Shown in pieces: positions 11,885 through 24,960 of a stretch of DNA of 64,000 nucleotides (the first letter of the stretch is position 1; each line of letters opens with the position of its first letter). Source of the stretch: Panaeolus papilionaceus (lineage: Eukaryota > Basidiomycota > Agaricomycetes > Agaricales); assembly GCA_015501605.1 (NCBI GenBank), contig JADNRZ010000025.1, forward strand, positions 1-64,000, given 5' to 3'. The notes below the pieces were generated by a model. That model searched no databases and was not told the origin of the DNA. It was given only the letters and a program-made list of their open reading frames with translations. The translations under genes were made by a program, and so were the position numbers.

Positions 11885-12874
11885 GGGCAACTAGAAAACG
11901 CCGTGCAAAGCCGTGCGCTGCCGTGAACTCACTACCATGTCCCACAGCGAATTTCATGGCTTTGCAGGGCTTTGAACGGCTCTTCACTTGAGAACACAGT
12001 AGCACGGTAGTGAATCAATAGGTGGCACACTATTGGAGCGACTATTTTACACAGCTTTCGACGGCTCTGTATGTCTGGGACACGGTAGGGACACGGCTCA
12101 TCACGGTTGACCACGGCAGGGACACGGCTTTGCACGTCCTTGCATGGCTCTTCACGTCTTTGCACGGTCTTCGGTGGTTTCAGCACGGCAGTGGCACCTC
12201 ACTCACGGTACACTACACGGTACTTGCCAGGCATTTTAACTCATTTATTTCATCACTCTACTCATCACTTCTCCCCCTTTTGTTGTTCAAATCCTGTCTC
12301 TCCCCTCTGCCTATGATCAATTCAGGTCGTTTCTTTTATTTCGAACAATTTTTATGTACCTTGGCACTTTCTTATTTTGGTTTTGAACCCCCATAGTCAG
12401 TAGTTTAGCTCATTTCGCTTTGTACTTCGGCTTTGCGAAATAGACCAGGTTACTTTATGATTTTGAACTGTTGAACCTGAGTAATTCGTCTCAGTCTTAG
12501 GAAGCTTCATTTGCTTCAGTTTGAGATTTATTCTATCATTAAGAAGGCCTCGTCAACTAAGGAAACACCCACATGCACCCTCAGAGTGGCCACAGTGACA
12601 GTGACCTCACATTGGTCATTGAGTATGTAATTTCACATCCACATCAACAATCGAAGTGATTGTCGACTTACACGGCATTGCGGTATTTCTCGTTCACAGG
12701 AACTCCACTAAATTTCGCGCACGGTTGTGCATGGTACATACACGGTTCACGCACGGTTGTGCACGGCTCGCTCACGGCCCCACACGGCTCTGCACGGCTT
12801 TACTATGACCTTGCACGGTAATGCACGGTCGCGCACGGCCGTGCGCGGCTTTGCACGGCGTTTTACCTATGCCC
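11885..12874. mobile_element. Non-autonomous TIR transposon (MULE-like MITE)
   Basis: Left end starts GGGCA, then five unmatched bases, then AAAACGCCGTGCAAAGCCG. The right end is its reverse complement, with CGGCTTTGCACGGCGTTTT followed by five bases and TGCCC. The element is flanked by a perfect 9-bp direct repeat CACGACAAC (11876-11884 and 12875-12883). Subterminal regions on both sides are packed with degenerate GCACGGCT-type repeats. No transposase frame is present. A 9-bp target duplication and long imperfect inverted ends fit Mutator-like elements; the superfamily assignment is inference. Confidence 0.75.
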
Positions 12875-12883
12875 CACGACAAC

Positions 12884-14094
12884 CAATGCTTCATAATATT
12901 CCAGTGGAAAAGAATTATTTTCCGTCGAAGTCTGGTGTTATACGTGTACACCCTCAATTTCAAAATAATTCCAACGAAATGCTATTAATTTAGAACAAAA
13001 ACCGACAGAATCACTGTCGATGCTCTTGGAAAACGTTAGAGGGGGATGAGAAGAGCTTACGAGAGACGAGGGTTCTGGCAGTGATAAACCAAAGTAAATT
13101 AATTAAATATCTATTTCACTTCACAGTTAATCATATGTCCCTTTCGTATCCTCTTCCCGATATTCTTCGTTCATGAGGTGGAGGAGCCAGGAACAGGGAT
13201 TGAAAATGCCGTGTCATTGTTCAAGCGGAGATTGAAATGGGCCAACCAACATCCAACTCACCTTTGTCCCCCTTTTCCTCGTCTTTTTGCTCACATCACC
13301 TCCCCGTTGCAGCTCTTCCTGCTCTCCTGCCTTCTATTCGTTACTGTATTTTATTCTTCGTATATACTAGTCATGACGTGTTGGCTCGTTTGGGGTTGTC
13401 GTGGTGAACAGTCCCATTGGGGTTGGGACTGGTCATTCTGAGGCGCGCTCTCTGTCCATTTCATTTTGATTTTCATTATATCTTCTGACGTTTTCACAAG
13501 AATTTGACAAAGTTCTCGCTTTTCAATCTGTCTCTTGTCATAGTTGGCACTCCACTTCAACTGGGTAGATAGCCAGCTGGCGTTCGCTCATTTTCATTGG
13601 GTTCTGAGAGACAACATTGCAAGCAGGGATGCGAGGCTGGAACTCTTCACCTCAAGAGGTCATGGTTCGCGTTTTCACCTCGCTATACTTTCTACTTGCT
13701 CTACTTCCAACCCCCGCCGTTGTTGTGGATGATTATCTATCCTCGTCAATGGCGGAGGAATGTCTCGTTGACTTCATCGCTGGCGTATTGCCGCTCACTG
13801 TCTTTCCTTGTGTGTATGGCATCCACTGGTATCGCTTCCCCATCATACTTTCATCACGCCCACCTTTTTTTCCTCGCTTCCCTTCCATCCTTGATTCTTT
13901 GATATATGCTAGGGTTTCATCTTCTCCTCGCTTGGGGACATGCTGGATTCGTCTGTTACTCTCAGACTCGAATATCACGAGTCTTTCCCCTTTCCGTCCT
14001 CCTCTTCGTCTTTTAGAGTCTCATTCGTCATTCTCACTAGTTCTATGGCGCGGGTGTTGCTGGGTGTCAAACACTTGATGCATGCATCCAATTC
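12884..14094. other. Upstream module of unit 2
   Basis: No supported gene. Around 13200-13260 lies the recurrent A-upstream module (TTCAAGCGGAGATTGAAATG, then CCAACCAACATCC). An open frame at 13617-14078 starts with a hydrophobic stretch (FTSLYFLLALLPTPAVVV) but has no match to exon 1 of the A genes and is probably chance. Exon 1 of A2 has been lost or is beyond recognition here. Confidence 0.4.
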
Positions 14095-16171
14095 GTGAAT
14101 ACTGAGGCATATTTCTCAATGAACTCGCGTTATTGCAGTGACGATGCACACGAGGATCTATTTCCTGCCCTATTTCTTGTCGTTGATTTTATTAGGCGTC
14201 CGTTAGTTTTGTACCAAGATATCACCACTGCACATGGCGTCGACCCTCATATTCCACGGTATTTTTCATCAAGCCACAACTACCGAAACTCTAATAAAGC
14301 ATTTACGCAGATATAACTCGCGATCTGAAACCAAATCCCGACGACAATCTCACCCTCTCCGACGATATGACATTCTTCACTTCCGCCCTATCCCCTGTTT
14401 CAAATCGTACTTGTATTCTGCATGGCGCGCTCCACCAGAGGGCTGCGCTTCACTGCACGAAGGGTCAATGGGAGCGGCGCCTGGGCAACTTCGCAGGTGG
14501 GTCGATTAGGGAAATTTTTATCAGCGGGAATTTGGAGGAGTGGACTATGAGTTGTACGTTACCTCCTTCCTCATTCGATTTCGTTTTCACGTCAAAATCA
14601 CTCGTTTTCATTTACACGAATTCAAAAACGCATATGACGAACTCGCCAATGTCACCATAGAACGCCCTTATGCCCTCTACGATCGCACACAAACGCCCTT
14701 CAGAGACGTGACACTCAGAGCCCTTGGGATCTCGCCATGGTCCACTGCGCGCTCCACACCATGTCTCGCCTTCTCCCTGAACTCGTATGCTATCCTCCAA
14801 CAGAGCCCAGCATGGCTGCGATACTCCCCCGGGACGGGATTTCGGAGCACTGACTGGTTCGGGCAGGCTGTTATAAAGTGTAACGAAGCTGTACAAGGTG
14901 GGGAATGTGGCCAATAAGTTGGGCGATGGGGTGGTTGCGTATCCTGCGCCAGAGGATGAAAAAACGGGGAAGAGTATGGGGTTCAAGTTGAAGTACGTCG
15001 TCGTTCATCCCATTTCTGTTACTTTGTTCATCGGTGCTGATGCCATATGATCGCAGAAATGTCACATTCACCTATCCCGTATCTCAATCCTCCCAAAACG
15101 CCCTATTCAATATCTCCCTATCCATCAAGCCCAGCCATCTCGTGGTCATCGTCGGTACCAACGGATCTGGAAAATCCACGCTCATCCGCATCCTCTCCCG
15201 TTTATACGATTATGCCTTTGGCGAAGTATGCATCGATGGACGCCCATCTTCGTCGCACAGAGTCGGAGACCGGCATAACGCCGTCACTATCCCCTCCCAA
15301 GGAAACTCCCTCTATACCATTCACACCCGCGGAAACCATCGGTATCGGGTTCACTGAACGCTATCTGATGTGAAAGGGGCGGTGCAGTGGATGTGATCAG
15401 GAAGTTGGACGATAGGCACGATAGGTGACTGGATCCGACGCAAGAGTCGTTTAGTGTGGATCTGTCTAATGATAAGCAGCATCCACTAGCGAAGGAGCTG
15501 GAGGGGTTGAGGAAGACGATTGATTTGAGTGGATGCGAGAAGCAGAAGCTGGTTGCGTGAGTTTCTTTAATCCTTTTTGATTTCTTTCGTACTTCTTCCC
15601 CTCCCCACCTCCGTCGCTTCGCTCATTTCTTTACACCACTTTGACGATTCACGAATACTAGCGATCATCTCACAGTGCGCATACTTTCATGCGTTTCCAC
15701 TCCAACCTCATCAAATTCGTCGCCAGGGACGAGCCAAGTTCGGCGCTGGACGCAGAGGCGGAGGTACGACTGTTCCGCATTTCCGAAGACTCGTTAAAGC
15801 AAGAGAGGGAAAAACTATGGTATTCGTAACGCATCGATTTGGAGGGATGGTCAAGGAGGCCGATTTAGTAGTGTCAGTGTCTTGCCTTTTTTGCGCTGTC
15901 TTTTTGCTTGTCCTCCTCCCTTTATTCTTATAACTTGATTTCGCTGCTTCATTCCCTCATACCTCGTTTTTTACTCTCTAATCAAACATGATTCTAAATT
16001 CAATACTGATTGTCGATTATCAACAGGTCCATGAAAGACGGCACGGTTGCCAAGATGGGCCTGCTCGAGGAGTTGATGAAGAAAGACGGCGAGTCTGCCA
16101 AGTTATATGACATTCGGGCGAATGCATTCGCTCCTGGTGAGGGCATTGGTGAGGGTGTTGCAAATGCGTAG
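14095..16171 (+). pseudogene. A2: ABC transporter pseudogene
   Basis: Relic of an A gene. Traces of exons 2-3 lie at 14095-14275, then exon 4 debris ending ISGNLEEWTMS (about 14520-14550), exon 5 starting FKNAYDELANVTIERPYALY (from about 14623), and exon 6 with an intact Walker A GTNGSGKST near 15160. Exon 5 is frameshifted around 14745-14900. Exon 6 loses frame after the Q-loop region (about 15300-15390, including TGA in GATGTGAAAG), and exon 7 is altered so that Walker B reads RDEP rather than VDEP. The final exon ends at the conserved TAG. It shares details (GATCGCAG acceptor before exon 6, CAATCCTCCCAAAAC) with A6. No product is expected. Confidence 0.8.
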
Positions 16172-16593
16172 GTGGTGCACATACCAGGGAACGTGGGGAG
16201 GGAGGTTAAACCCCATCAATGTCAAGTACGCGTGATATGGACATTATTGAATTTGATTCGATTAGAGATGAATTGTCCTTTATATATGATTAATGAATGA
16301 AACATCTAATGGAGTTGAATTAACTTCTATCACCGTCGATATTTATAGTGGTCTTCGAGTGACGATAAAACAGCTTCAGTTTTGCCGGTCATATTGATGA
16401 TCGAGATAACTGCAATCTTCCACACTGAACCCTTCATGTGACTTGCTTGCTCAATCGACGAGGCAAGCTGACGATTCTTCGGTTGTTCCCAATGCAATTT
16501 TGCTGCGCTTGTGTGGCTTCCTCTTCTGCACTCATCATCCATTTTCTAAATCACAATCAGATCGCCACAATCGTCACCCTTTTCTCCAACATC

Positions 16594-18055
16594 ATGGATA
16601 TTGACCCCGCTGACTACCCAAACTTGAACATCGATAGCCCGATCTCTGCAAATCTTGTCACACCAGATAATGTACGCGTGAACGGTCTGTTATTGTACGA
16701 AAGCCACTCTTCCTCTCCACTAGCGCTGAGCCTAACAGCTGTGATCAATGCTATTGTAGAATTGCGGGGCCCATTGGAGCCGGGAAGAGCACGGTAAGCG
16801 GGAAACAAATATGACATTTCCACTTCTACTGTCGCTGAACAACATATGCGTCATCGTTCCACACTTCATTGAGGCACTTGCACAAGACCCTTCGCTCCGA
16901 ATTTCCAGTAATAAATTAGAGGGATTCACACAAACAGTCAACACCTATAGCCTGATGAATATCAATCGTTTGGGGAATCAGATATCGCTTGTTGATGTAC
17001 CTGGCTTCTCCGACACCAAAATTTCAATGACGAATATTGTCTCCATGTTGAAAGAATGGATGCGAGAGTCTGGGTCAGTACACATGGATCCTTGCGCCTT
17101 GTATCTATTCTCACCATGGGCACCAGATCCCGAGAGCTCGGTCGCATAATATATTTCACTCCAATCCATACTGTGCGCTTATCTGGGAGCCACAGAGAGG
17201 TGCTTCGCACCTTTCAAGCGCTCACAGGTGCTAAGACAGCAGGCAACATGACTATTGTAACTTCTATGTAGGACAATCTTTGGGGAGATTTGGCAAAGGA
17301 AAGGGCAGAAAGCAATTTCAACCAGCTTCGGGATATTTTTTGGAAGGTATGACGTTCGACCTGATGGCCCTTTTTGTGTAAACTCTGATATATGCATTTA
17401 GGAGTTCATTGACGAAAGCGCTCAGTTTGTCAAGTTCCACAACACTCAAGCATCTGCACTGTCTGTTCTCAATGCTGCCTTCAGAGGCATGGTGGGCGTT
17501 AAATTTGATCTCGAAATGCAATTCCGGGGCGAGAAATAGCTCATATCCGCTCCGTTTGCCAACCATCTCATGGAAGACCTCCAAACCCGAATCCAGACCC
17601 TCGAGATAGAACTAGCCAGTACCCAAATGAACCTGAAGGGTGCATCAGAACGAGGCGACGACCTGCTCACATCAGCTCTCATTCCCAAGCTGAAGGACAC
17701 AGAGATGCTTCTTGCGAAGTTTAAAAAGGAACTTTATGACAACTTTGGGCTTGTCTCACTGCTGTTACCCGACGTCACCTCTACCATCGACACTCCCGTC
17801 GTGACTTCTCAGCCGTCCCAAACGGCCGTAACCTACGCCGCACCTTCGTCATCCCCTCCGTCCCCTGCAGCTGCGCCGGAGACCACTCACCAGCCATTGC
17901 TCCCCACGCCAACCCCTCATTTTCCATCCAACCAACCTGGGACCCATGTTTCTGCCATCTCTGATCCCATCCGACCGAGGCAGCGGCTTATCGCCCGTGT
18001 AATCAGCTCGGTGAAGTGTTGGGGTGGCGCTGTGGCGGACCGTCACGACGCTTGA
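16594..18055 (+). pseudogene. G2: P-loop GTPase pseudogene
   Basis: All five exon equivalents are present from ATG (MDIDPADYPNL) to the conserved ending VISSVKCWGGAVADRH, so decay is recent. Three lesions are visible: the acceptor of intron 2 reads CCACAC instead of CCACAG just before TTCATTGAGG (about 16866), exon 4 has TGG to TAG within TSMWD (17269-17271), and exon 5 has CAG to TAG (17537-17539) in the stretch GEKQLKSAP. The P-loop itself is still readable as GPIGAGKST. The tail is close to the surviving G4 fragment at 27914-28097. Confidence 0.8.
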
Positions 18056-19553
18056 CATCTGGGATGGTTCCCTGCTTCGGGCGCGATTCGCGAAGTTCTT
18101 AGTTAATACCTACTCTATTATCGCGAATTTATATTTCTGTTTCAATTCATCTATCTAGTTCAGAGTAAAGTTCCTCACTTTTTTGCTTGTGTTTGTGACT
18201 TTCTTTTCGATGCACCAGTGCATGCTTTCTTCTTGTCTCTGCTCATCGTTCTCACGCCCCGTACTTGCTATAAGTTCATGAATAGACCCAATACTCTGGC
18301 TTTGTTATATGCATGCCGTCGGGTCAATGAGAATAAATCAGATCATATATGACACAGGATGAGTGACATCGTTGAACAGGTATAATTGCCGCTGCGATGG
18401 TGAAGGTGCCTTAGACCATTGGTTATCACGCTCGACTCGTCGTGAGCCGTGCTCAGGCGAGTCGATAATAAGTAAAGGGGTTATTGTGGATCTAAATTGT
18501 AGTGCGTGCCTTCTTTGGTTTAATTTCATTAATGAAAGTGAGATGTTGTCATATCTTCTTATAAGTCGCGTTTTGGCGGTCAAATCAGTGTCTTTCATCC
18601 TCTCTTGCTTTCACAACCCTGTCCTTCTATTTCTACTGCTTTTTTTTTTCTCATCACCATCTGGGCTGTTGACGCGTTGAGGGCAACATCTATCCACGTT
18701 CTCCCATATCCTGGTTTCTAGTTCTAAACCTATTCATACCAGCTATTCCACATGGATTAATTCGCGTTCAATACTACCAGATGTGCAAGGTTGAATTCAT
18801 GAGCTTATGAAGTGTAATATTGCATCTTGAGTGATTTTTTTAAAACAACGTAATAACTCTGAACGAAAATGACAGAAACAAATACCGAACGAGTGCGAAA
18901 TGTGCTCCCGGAAGGGTGGGTTGAGTGAAGTTGGGGGACTGCACGAGCAATGAGGGTTCCGGGCCTTAAATAAATTGACGTAAAATGGACGAACATCCAA
19001 TTTATTTATACTTCATCATCATATCCCTTCTTTATCCTCGTCCCAATTCTTCGTTTTCTGAGATGATCAGGAACTGGGAGATTGAATGAAATGACGTGTT
19101 ATGGAAATAGGGTTCGAGCGGAGATTGAAATTATGAAATCAACTTCCAGGTCACCTGTTTCCCTGTTTCCCCTTTGTTGTGCTCACATCATCTTGCTGAT
19201 CGGGACATTCAGCGGCGCGTTCTCTGCACAATCTCTCTTGCAAGTTATCACTGTCTTTCGCGTCTCTTGTAACAGTCAGTACTTAAATTAGACCAGGTGG
19301 AACGCTGACGTGCATCCGCTCTCGTGCAGAGACGACAGTAACAACCTTCACAGTACTACCTATCTGGAGTCATGAATCCGTCGATCGCGTGGCCCTCCTG
19401 CACCTATATACATTCCTTTACATTTGTTACTCCAGAGGTGGCGATGATGGGATGTGGGGCTATAAATGTTTCATCATTGTCGCGCTCCATCTTTCTTGCG
19501 CTCTCTCTCTCCTTCTCTGCTCTCTTTCTGGTTCCCTCTTTACAGTGATAGCG
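18056..19553. other. Unit 2-3 spacer with array modules
   Basis: No supported gene. Contains the G-downstream module (18060-18560, closely similar to 28098-28560) and the A-upstream module (about 18960-19180, with TTCGAGCGGAGATTGAAATT). The segment 19290-19400 is nearly identical to 47790-47900 before A7. A TATAAAT box sits at 19461-19467. Confidence 0.5.
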
Positions 19554-22092
19554 ATAACGGGAAACACTGACCTCTATGAAGCCTACCAAAGGAGATCCCA
19601 CCTCACCCGAGAAACTCGCTGAGCGCGACATCACCATCTCCACGCACTCTCTCGAGGTCTGCCGGCTCAAAGTTGCCCACTCCAAACAAGCATTCTACAT
19701 GAACCACTACCGCGACTTCTCCCAATCATACCCGCTCTTCATCACGCTCACGAAGGACGTTTACCAGGTCTCCCCCCGACTCTTCATGTTTTACATCTTT
19801 ACTCAAGTGTGGGGCGCCGTCGAAGAAGCGGTGATGATGCAGCTGAGCAGTGTGTTGCGGGCGGTGGAGAATGGGCTGAAGAGGGGGAAACCGGACGTCT
19901 GGGGCATTGCGAGCGTGGTGGTGATGAGATTAAGGTGTGTGCTCTTCGTCGCGTTTATGGGGTGGGACGGGTGCGAATGCCTCATTTATGCGTCGGTTCT
20001 GTGATTACTGACTTGTAATCGCAGAAAACTTGTGTTAACAGAGCTGCGCACGAGAGTAACGACGCATTTCAATAAGTATATCATACTTGGTATGTCATCT
20101 TTCATTTTATCTGGAGCCCCTCTTGATTCATTACCAAAATAGCACGATTGCGCGTCGACCTCCCCACGTCCCAAGGTATCCGTTCTTTATCACATCTCAC
20201 ATTTATCAACCCCTGATCAACCATTTATAGACATAACCTCCTAATCTGAAGTGACGCCCAATAACACCTGGCAATCGCTTTTTTCTGCTCCGTTCTGGCC
20301 TCACTCCCGCCGATCCTGTTCATATTCCACGTCTCCCACACCACTGGCGTGCTGATCTTTGCCATTGGCTGCATCCTGAGGCCGGTTGTGGGGTTATGGG
20401 ACACGAAGAGTATGTGGGACGAGGCGTGTTATGGATACAGCAACAACGTCGATTACGTGCGGATAAACAGCCTGACTGATTTTCCGGGTGGAATGTATAG
20501 GCAGGATATCATTAGCAGGAAATTGGAGGAGTGGATCATGAGTGGTACGTAATTCAACTACTTCACTTTGGATGAAATCCTCTGATTTCATACCCCACAG
20601 AATTAAAAAAAGCTTACGACAAACTCGCAAACGTCACTGTCGAACACCGCTACATGCTCTATGACGGAACCGCAACGCCTTTCCGAGACATGACGCTCAA
20701 ATCCCTCGGCGATCTCCCCATGGTCTACTATGCCCTCCTCAGCATTCTTCGCCCATCACTCTTCTCCCTAAGCTCGCTAGCTATCCTTCAACAGAGCTCA
20801 GTGTGGCTGGGGTACTCCCTTGGTACCGTATTTCAGAGCAGTGAGACGTTCAGGCAGGCAGTGATGAGCGTGAGGAAGTTATATGAGGCGGGGATTCTGG
20901 TTAATAAGTTGAGCGATGGCGTGGTTGCCTATTATGTGCCCAACGATGAGAAAGCGGGAAAAGGTATGGGATTCGAGTTGATGTGAGTTTCTCGTTCATC
21001 CCATTTCTTTTATTTGGTTCATCGGTACTGACGCGGCACTACCATAGGAACATTGCGTTCATCTACCCCAGCTCTCAATCCAAGCAAAACGCCCTATCCG
21101 ACATCTCCCTCTCCATCAAACCTAACCAACTCGTTGTGATCGTCGGCACCAACGGATCAGGAAAATCCACGCTTATTGAAGTCTGCATCGAGGGACGAGT
21201 GTCGTCCTCATACAGAGTTGGAGACCTGCGCAAAGCCACCGCCATCACAAGACAACTCGCTATATCCGCTCACCCTCGCTGAGGACATCGGTATCGGGTT
21301 CCCTGAGCGCTCCTCTGATATGCACTTGATCAGACAAGCTGCGGAGGAGGGCGGCGCGGTTGATGTGATTAATAAGCTGGAGGACAGGTACGAGACGCGG
21401 TTGGACCCGATGCAGGAGTCGTTCAGTGTGGATCTGTATAATGATAAGGAGCATCCGCTGGCGAAGGAGCTGGAGGGGTTGAGGAACACGATTGACGTGA
21501 GTGGAGGCGAGTTGCAGAAGTTGGTTGCGTGAGTCATTCTTTTAATGTTTTTATTGATGCGTTGAAATGGTCGTAATCCTTTTTTTTTCTTCCCAGTGAG
21601 CGTACTTTCATGCGCTTCTACTCCAACCTCATCAAATTCGTAGCCGTGGACGAGCCAAGTTCAGCACTAGACGCAGAAGCGGAGCTACGACTGTTTCAAA
21701 CACTCGTAAAAGCGAGAGAGGGAAAGACGATGGTGTTCGTAACGCACCGTTTCAGTGGGTTGGTTAAGGAGGCCGATTTAGTAGTGTGAGTGTCTCATCC
21801 TTTTCGCGTTGTCTTTTTTCTCGTGTGAATTCCTCTGTTTGTCTGACTGGATTTCGCTCCTTCATTCCCTCATACTTTCGATCATCACCCTCTAATTCAA
21901 CATGAGACTAAACTCAATACTGACCGTCGACGATCAACAGGTGCATGAAGGACGGTACAATAGCCGAGATGTCTGATGGGCACGCATGAGAAGTTGATGA
22001 AGCATGACGGCGAGTACGCTAAGTTGTATAATATTCAGGCCAATGTGTTCGCGCCTGGTGCTGGCGTAGGTGAGGGCGTTGCGAGTGCGTAG
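19554..22092 (+). pseudogene. A3: ABC transporter pseudogene
   Basis: The equivalent of the A1 start codon is ATA (19554). An internal ATG at 19576 opens a good exon 1 (MKPTKGDPTSPEKLAERD). Exon 4 begins with an in-frame TAA (20242-20244), and a deletion follows in its first hydrophobic stretch. In the nucleotide-binding domain, Walker A is intact (GTNGSGKST) but 36 nt right after it are deleted in frame. A further 5-nt deletion near 21247 shifts frame before the Q-loop. The last exon carries an extra insertion with a stop (CATGAGAAG near 21982). Exon 7 still encodes VDEPSSALDAEAEL. Several independent lesions make a functional product very unlikely. Confidence 0.82.
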
Positions 22093-22507
22093 GTGGTAGG
22101 TACGCCAAGGAACACGGGGAGAAGAGACAAATACCAATTCAACGTTAAGGACGCGCGATATGGATACTATTGAATTTGATTTCGATTAGAGATCAATTGT
22201 CGATTATATATGATTAATGAATGAAACATGCAAAGGAATTGAATTAACTTATATCATCGTTGATATTTCGGGAGTGATGACAAAACGGGCTTCAGTTTCG
22301 CCTGTCGTCTTGATCGAGATAACCGCAAACTTCTAGGCTGAAACTTTCATGTGACTTGCCATGCTGAATCCACGAGGCAGGTTGATGACGCCCTAGATTG
22401 CTTGAATGCAATTTTCCTGCGGTTGTGTCGCTTCCTCTCTGAACACCATCGCGCTTCTTCTAAAGCATAATCCTATCCCCACAATCATCACCCCTTCCTC
22501 CAACATT

Positions 22508-23959
22508 ATGAATATTGACCCCTCTGATTACCCATACTTGGAGATCAATGACCCTATCTCTGTGAAACTTCATAAACTGATTGATGTAGACGAGGAAGGT
22601 CTGATATTGTATGAATGCCACTCTTTCTCTCAACTAGCGCTAGCCTGACAGCCGTGATCAATGCTAACATAGAATTGTGGGACCCACTGGAGCAGGAAAG
22701 AGCACCGTAAGCGGCAAACAAATATCGCATTTCCACTTCTACTGAACTATGTATACATCATCGTCCCACAGTTCATTGAGGCACTCGCACAAGACCCCTC
22801 CCTCCGCATTTCCAGTAATCAATTGGAGGGATTCACGCAAACTGTCAACACCTACAGCCTAATGCACGTCACTCGTTCAGGGTATGAGATATCGCTTGTC
22901 GATGTACCTGGCTTCGCCGACACCCAGATTTCAATGACGAATATTGTCTCCATGCTGAAAGAATGGATGCAAAAGACTGAGTGAGTTCATGTGGATGCTT
23001 GCACCTTGTATATTCCCTCATCGCATCCACCAGAGTCGAACACCTTGGTCGCATATTATATTTCACTCCTATTCATAGTGTCCGCCTTCCCGGCAGTCAC
23101 AGAGAGGTGCTTCGTACCTTTCAAGCGCTCACAGGTGCGACGACGGCACGCAACATCACTATTGTAACTTCCATGTGGGACAATCTTTGGGGAGATTCAG
23201 CAAAGCAACGGGCAGAAAGCAACTTTAACCAGCTTCAGGACACTGTTTGGAAGGTACGAGGTTTGGCTTTATTCTCTGTTTTATGCAAACTCTGATCCGT
23301 GTATTTAGGAGTTCGTCGACGAAGGCGCTGAGATTTTCAGGTTCCACAACACTCAAGAATCTGCACTGTCTGTTCTCGATACTGCCTTCAGAGCTCCTTT
23401 AGCAGATTTCTTTGATCTTGAAATCCAATTCAAGAGAGAGAAACAGCTCAAATCCGCTCCGTTTGCCAACCATCTTGTGGATGATCTCCAAAGCCGAATC
23501 CAGAACCTCCAGATCGAACTAGCCAGTACCGAAATGGACCTAAAAGGCGCATCTGAGCGAGATGACAACCTCCTCACATTGACTCTTGGCCCCAAGCTGA
23601 AAGAGACAAAGATCCTTCTCGCAAAGTTCAAGAAGGAACTCTATGACAACTTTGGTATTGTCTCACCACTGTTGCCTGAGGTTCCCTCTGCCATCGATGG
23701 GCCTTCTAACACCAACACTCCCATTGTGACTTCTCAGCCATCTGAAGCAGTCGTCACCCATCTGTCCCCAGTGGCTGAGCAGGAAACCACTCTTCAGCCA
23801 CCGCTCCCTACGGAAACCCCAGGTTCCCCATCCGACCAACCTGAGACCCATTTTTCCGCCATTGCTGATCCCATTGTACCGAAGCAACGGCTTATCGCTC
23901 GTGTCATCAGCTCGGTGAAGTGTTGGGGTGACGCCGTGGCGGACCGTCACGACGCTTGA
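22508..23959 (+). CDS. G3: P-loop GTPase-like protein (intact)
   Basis: Five exons with the same boundaries and phases as G1: 22508-22608, 22673-22706, 22772-22980, 23034-23253, 23309-23959, coding for 404 aa. P-loop GPTGAGKST, G3 DVPGFADT and VTSMWDNLWGDSAKQR are unchanged. The N-terminal exon differs from G1 (MNIDPSDYPYLEINDPIS). The tail is shorter in the Pro-rich linker and ends VISSVKCWGDAVADRHDA. Exon 5 is close to that of G5, while its first exon is not. It follows the dead A3 gene by 415 nt, so the GTPase has outlived its ABC partner here. Confidence 0.85.
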
Positions 23960-24960
23960 CTTCAGGATGGTCCCATGTTATGAGCACAAAGTTCAGGGTT
24001 TGATGAGTAGTCTACGTTCGTGCATTCTTGCTTGTGTTTCCACTTCACTAGTAGAAATAAAATTCGTCATTTTGTCGTCATTTATATAACATTCTCTTTG
24101 ATGCATCATCACATGTTGTCTCCGTGAACTTGTCTACTTCCAATTCTGTTCTTGCTCCGTATTTAGCACAAATGGATCTGATAATCTGACCTACCGCGTT
24201 AGGAGCATTGACAATTAAAGTAAAGTGGTGGTTTGAAGAAAGTGGAAACACTTGTAGTAGGGTCTTCATCGGTCTTAGTTTGGAATCGAGAGTTGTAGAA
24301 CTTGATGGTAAGACATCATCGGCGACAATGACTCCGACTACTTTCGAGGGACTCGTCTTGAAAACGCAGTCGATGAGTCGTAGTTTATGTCTCCTCCTTA
24401 TAACCCATGACGCACAAATGGAACCCCGCACGATCAAGCCTGACTTCTCGGCCTTGATTTACTCAAAGCTTACTTTAGTGGATGTCGAAAAAGGGCGTTA
24501 ACACAACGGCACTGTTGATTATACTTTCAGAGAGCGAGCGAGAAAAGACAACTGGGGTTATAACTCCCGAGGTTAGCCAAGTCGAACATGATTCACTCGA
24601 GCGTTCCACCGAAGCTGTGGCTCTTCGTTAGTGTCCTTCGTTCAGTCAAGTGTTGGGGTCACGCACGATGTGATCTCGCTCGTGGCCTTAGTGTGATGCC
24701 CACATGGATTCGGTGTTGATAGGTGGACTGATGCCACGTGGTGTTATTGTTTTTACTTTACCACAACACCGTTTTCGTGTCGTTTATGAAACATGAGCCT
24801 TTGACGCAGTGGGATAATGGAAAACTTTATTCTGTGCAAAATTTTGTGGATGTACGATGCGACTTCTCCACCGCAAGTGACAATCGCTTCAATAGTGTGT
24901 GAGGCGGAGAATGACCATGTTTTGCTGCTTCTTCGCCAAATGGATGAGCATTGAAGTGAA
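23960..24960. pseudogene. Module X1, with relic of a second G-type C-terminus
   Basis: About 1 kb that recurs only after G7 (52575-53530). Near 24600-24670 the plus strand reads as PKLWLFVSVLRSVKCWGHAR, aligning with the conserved G ending PKQRLIARVISSVKCWGDAV, including the KCWG core. It therefore looks like the tail of an older G gene whose body is no longer readable. The open frame on the minus strand at 24078-24437 has no family motifs and is probably incidental. Confidence 0.5.

Noticed and set aside
13617..14078. Possible secreted protein (hydrophobic N-terminus) upstream of A2
   Set aside because: Found only in this unit, no splice logic, no homologous frame in other units, and it overlaps degraded array DNA.
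24078..24437. Minus-strand frame of 119 codons with a weak homologue at 52768-53013
   Set aside because: The two differ by frameshifts and have no recognisable domain. They are better explained as shadows in the duplicated module X.
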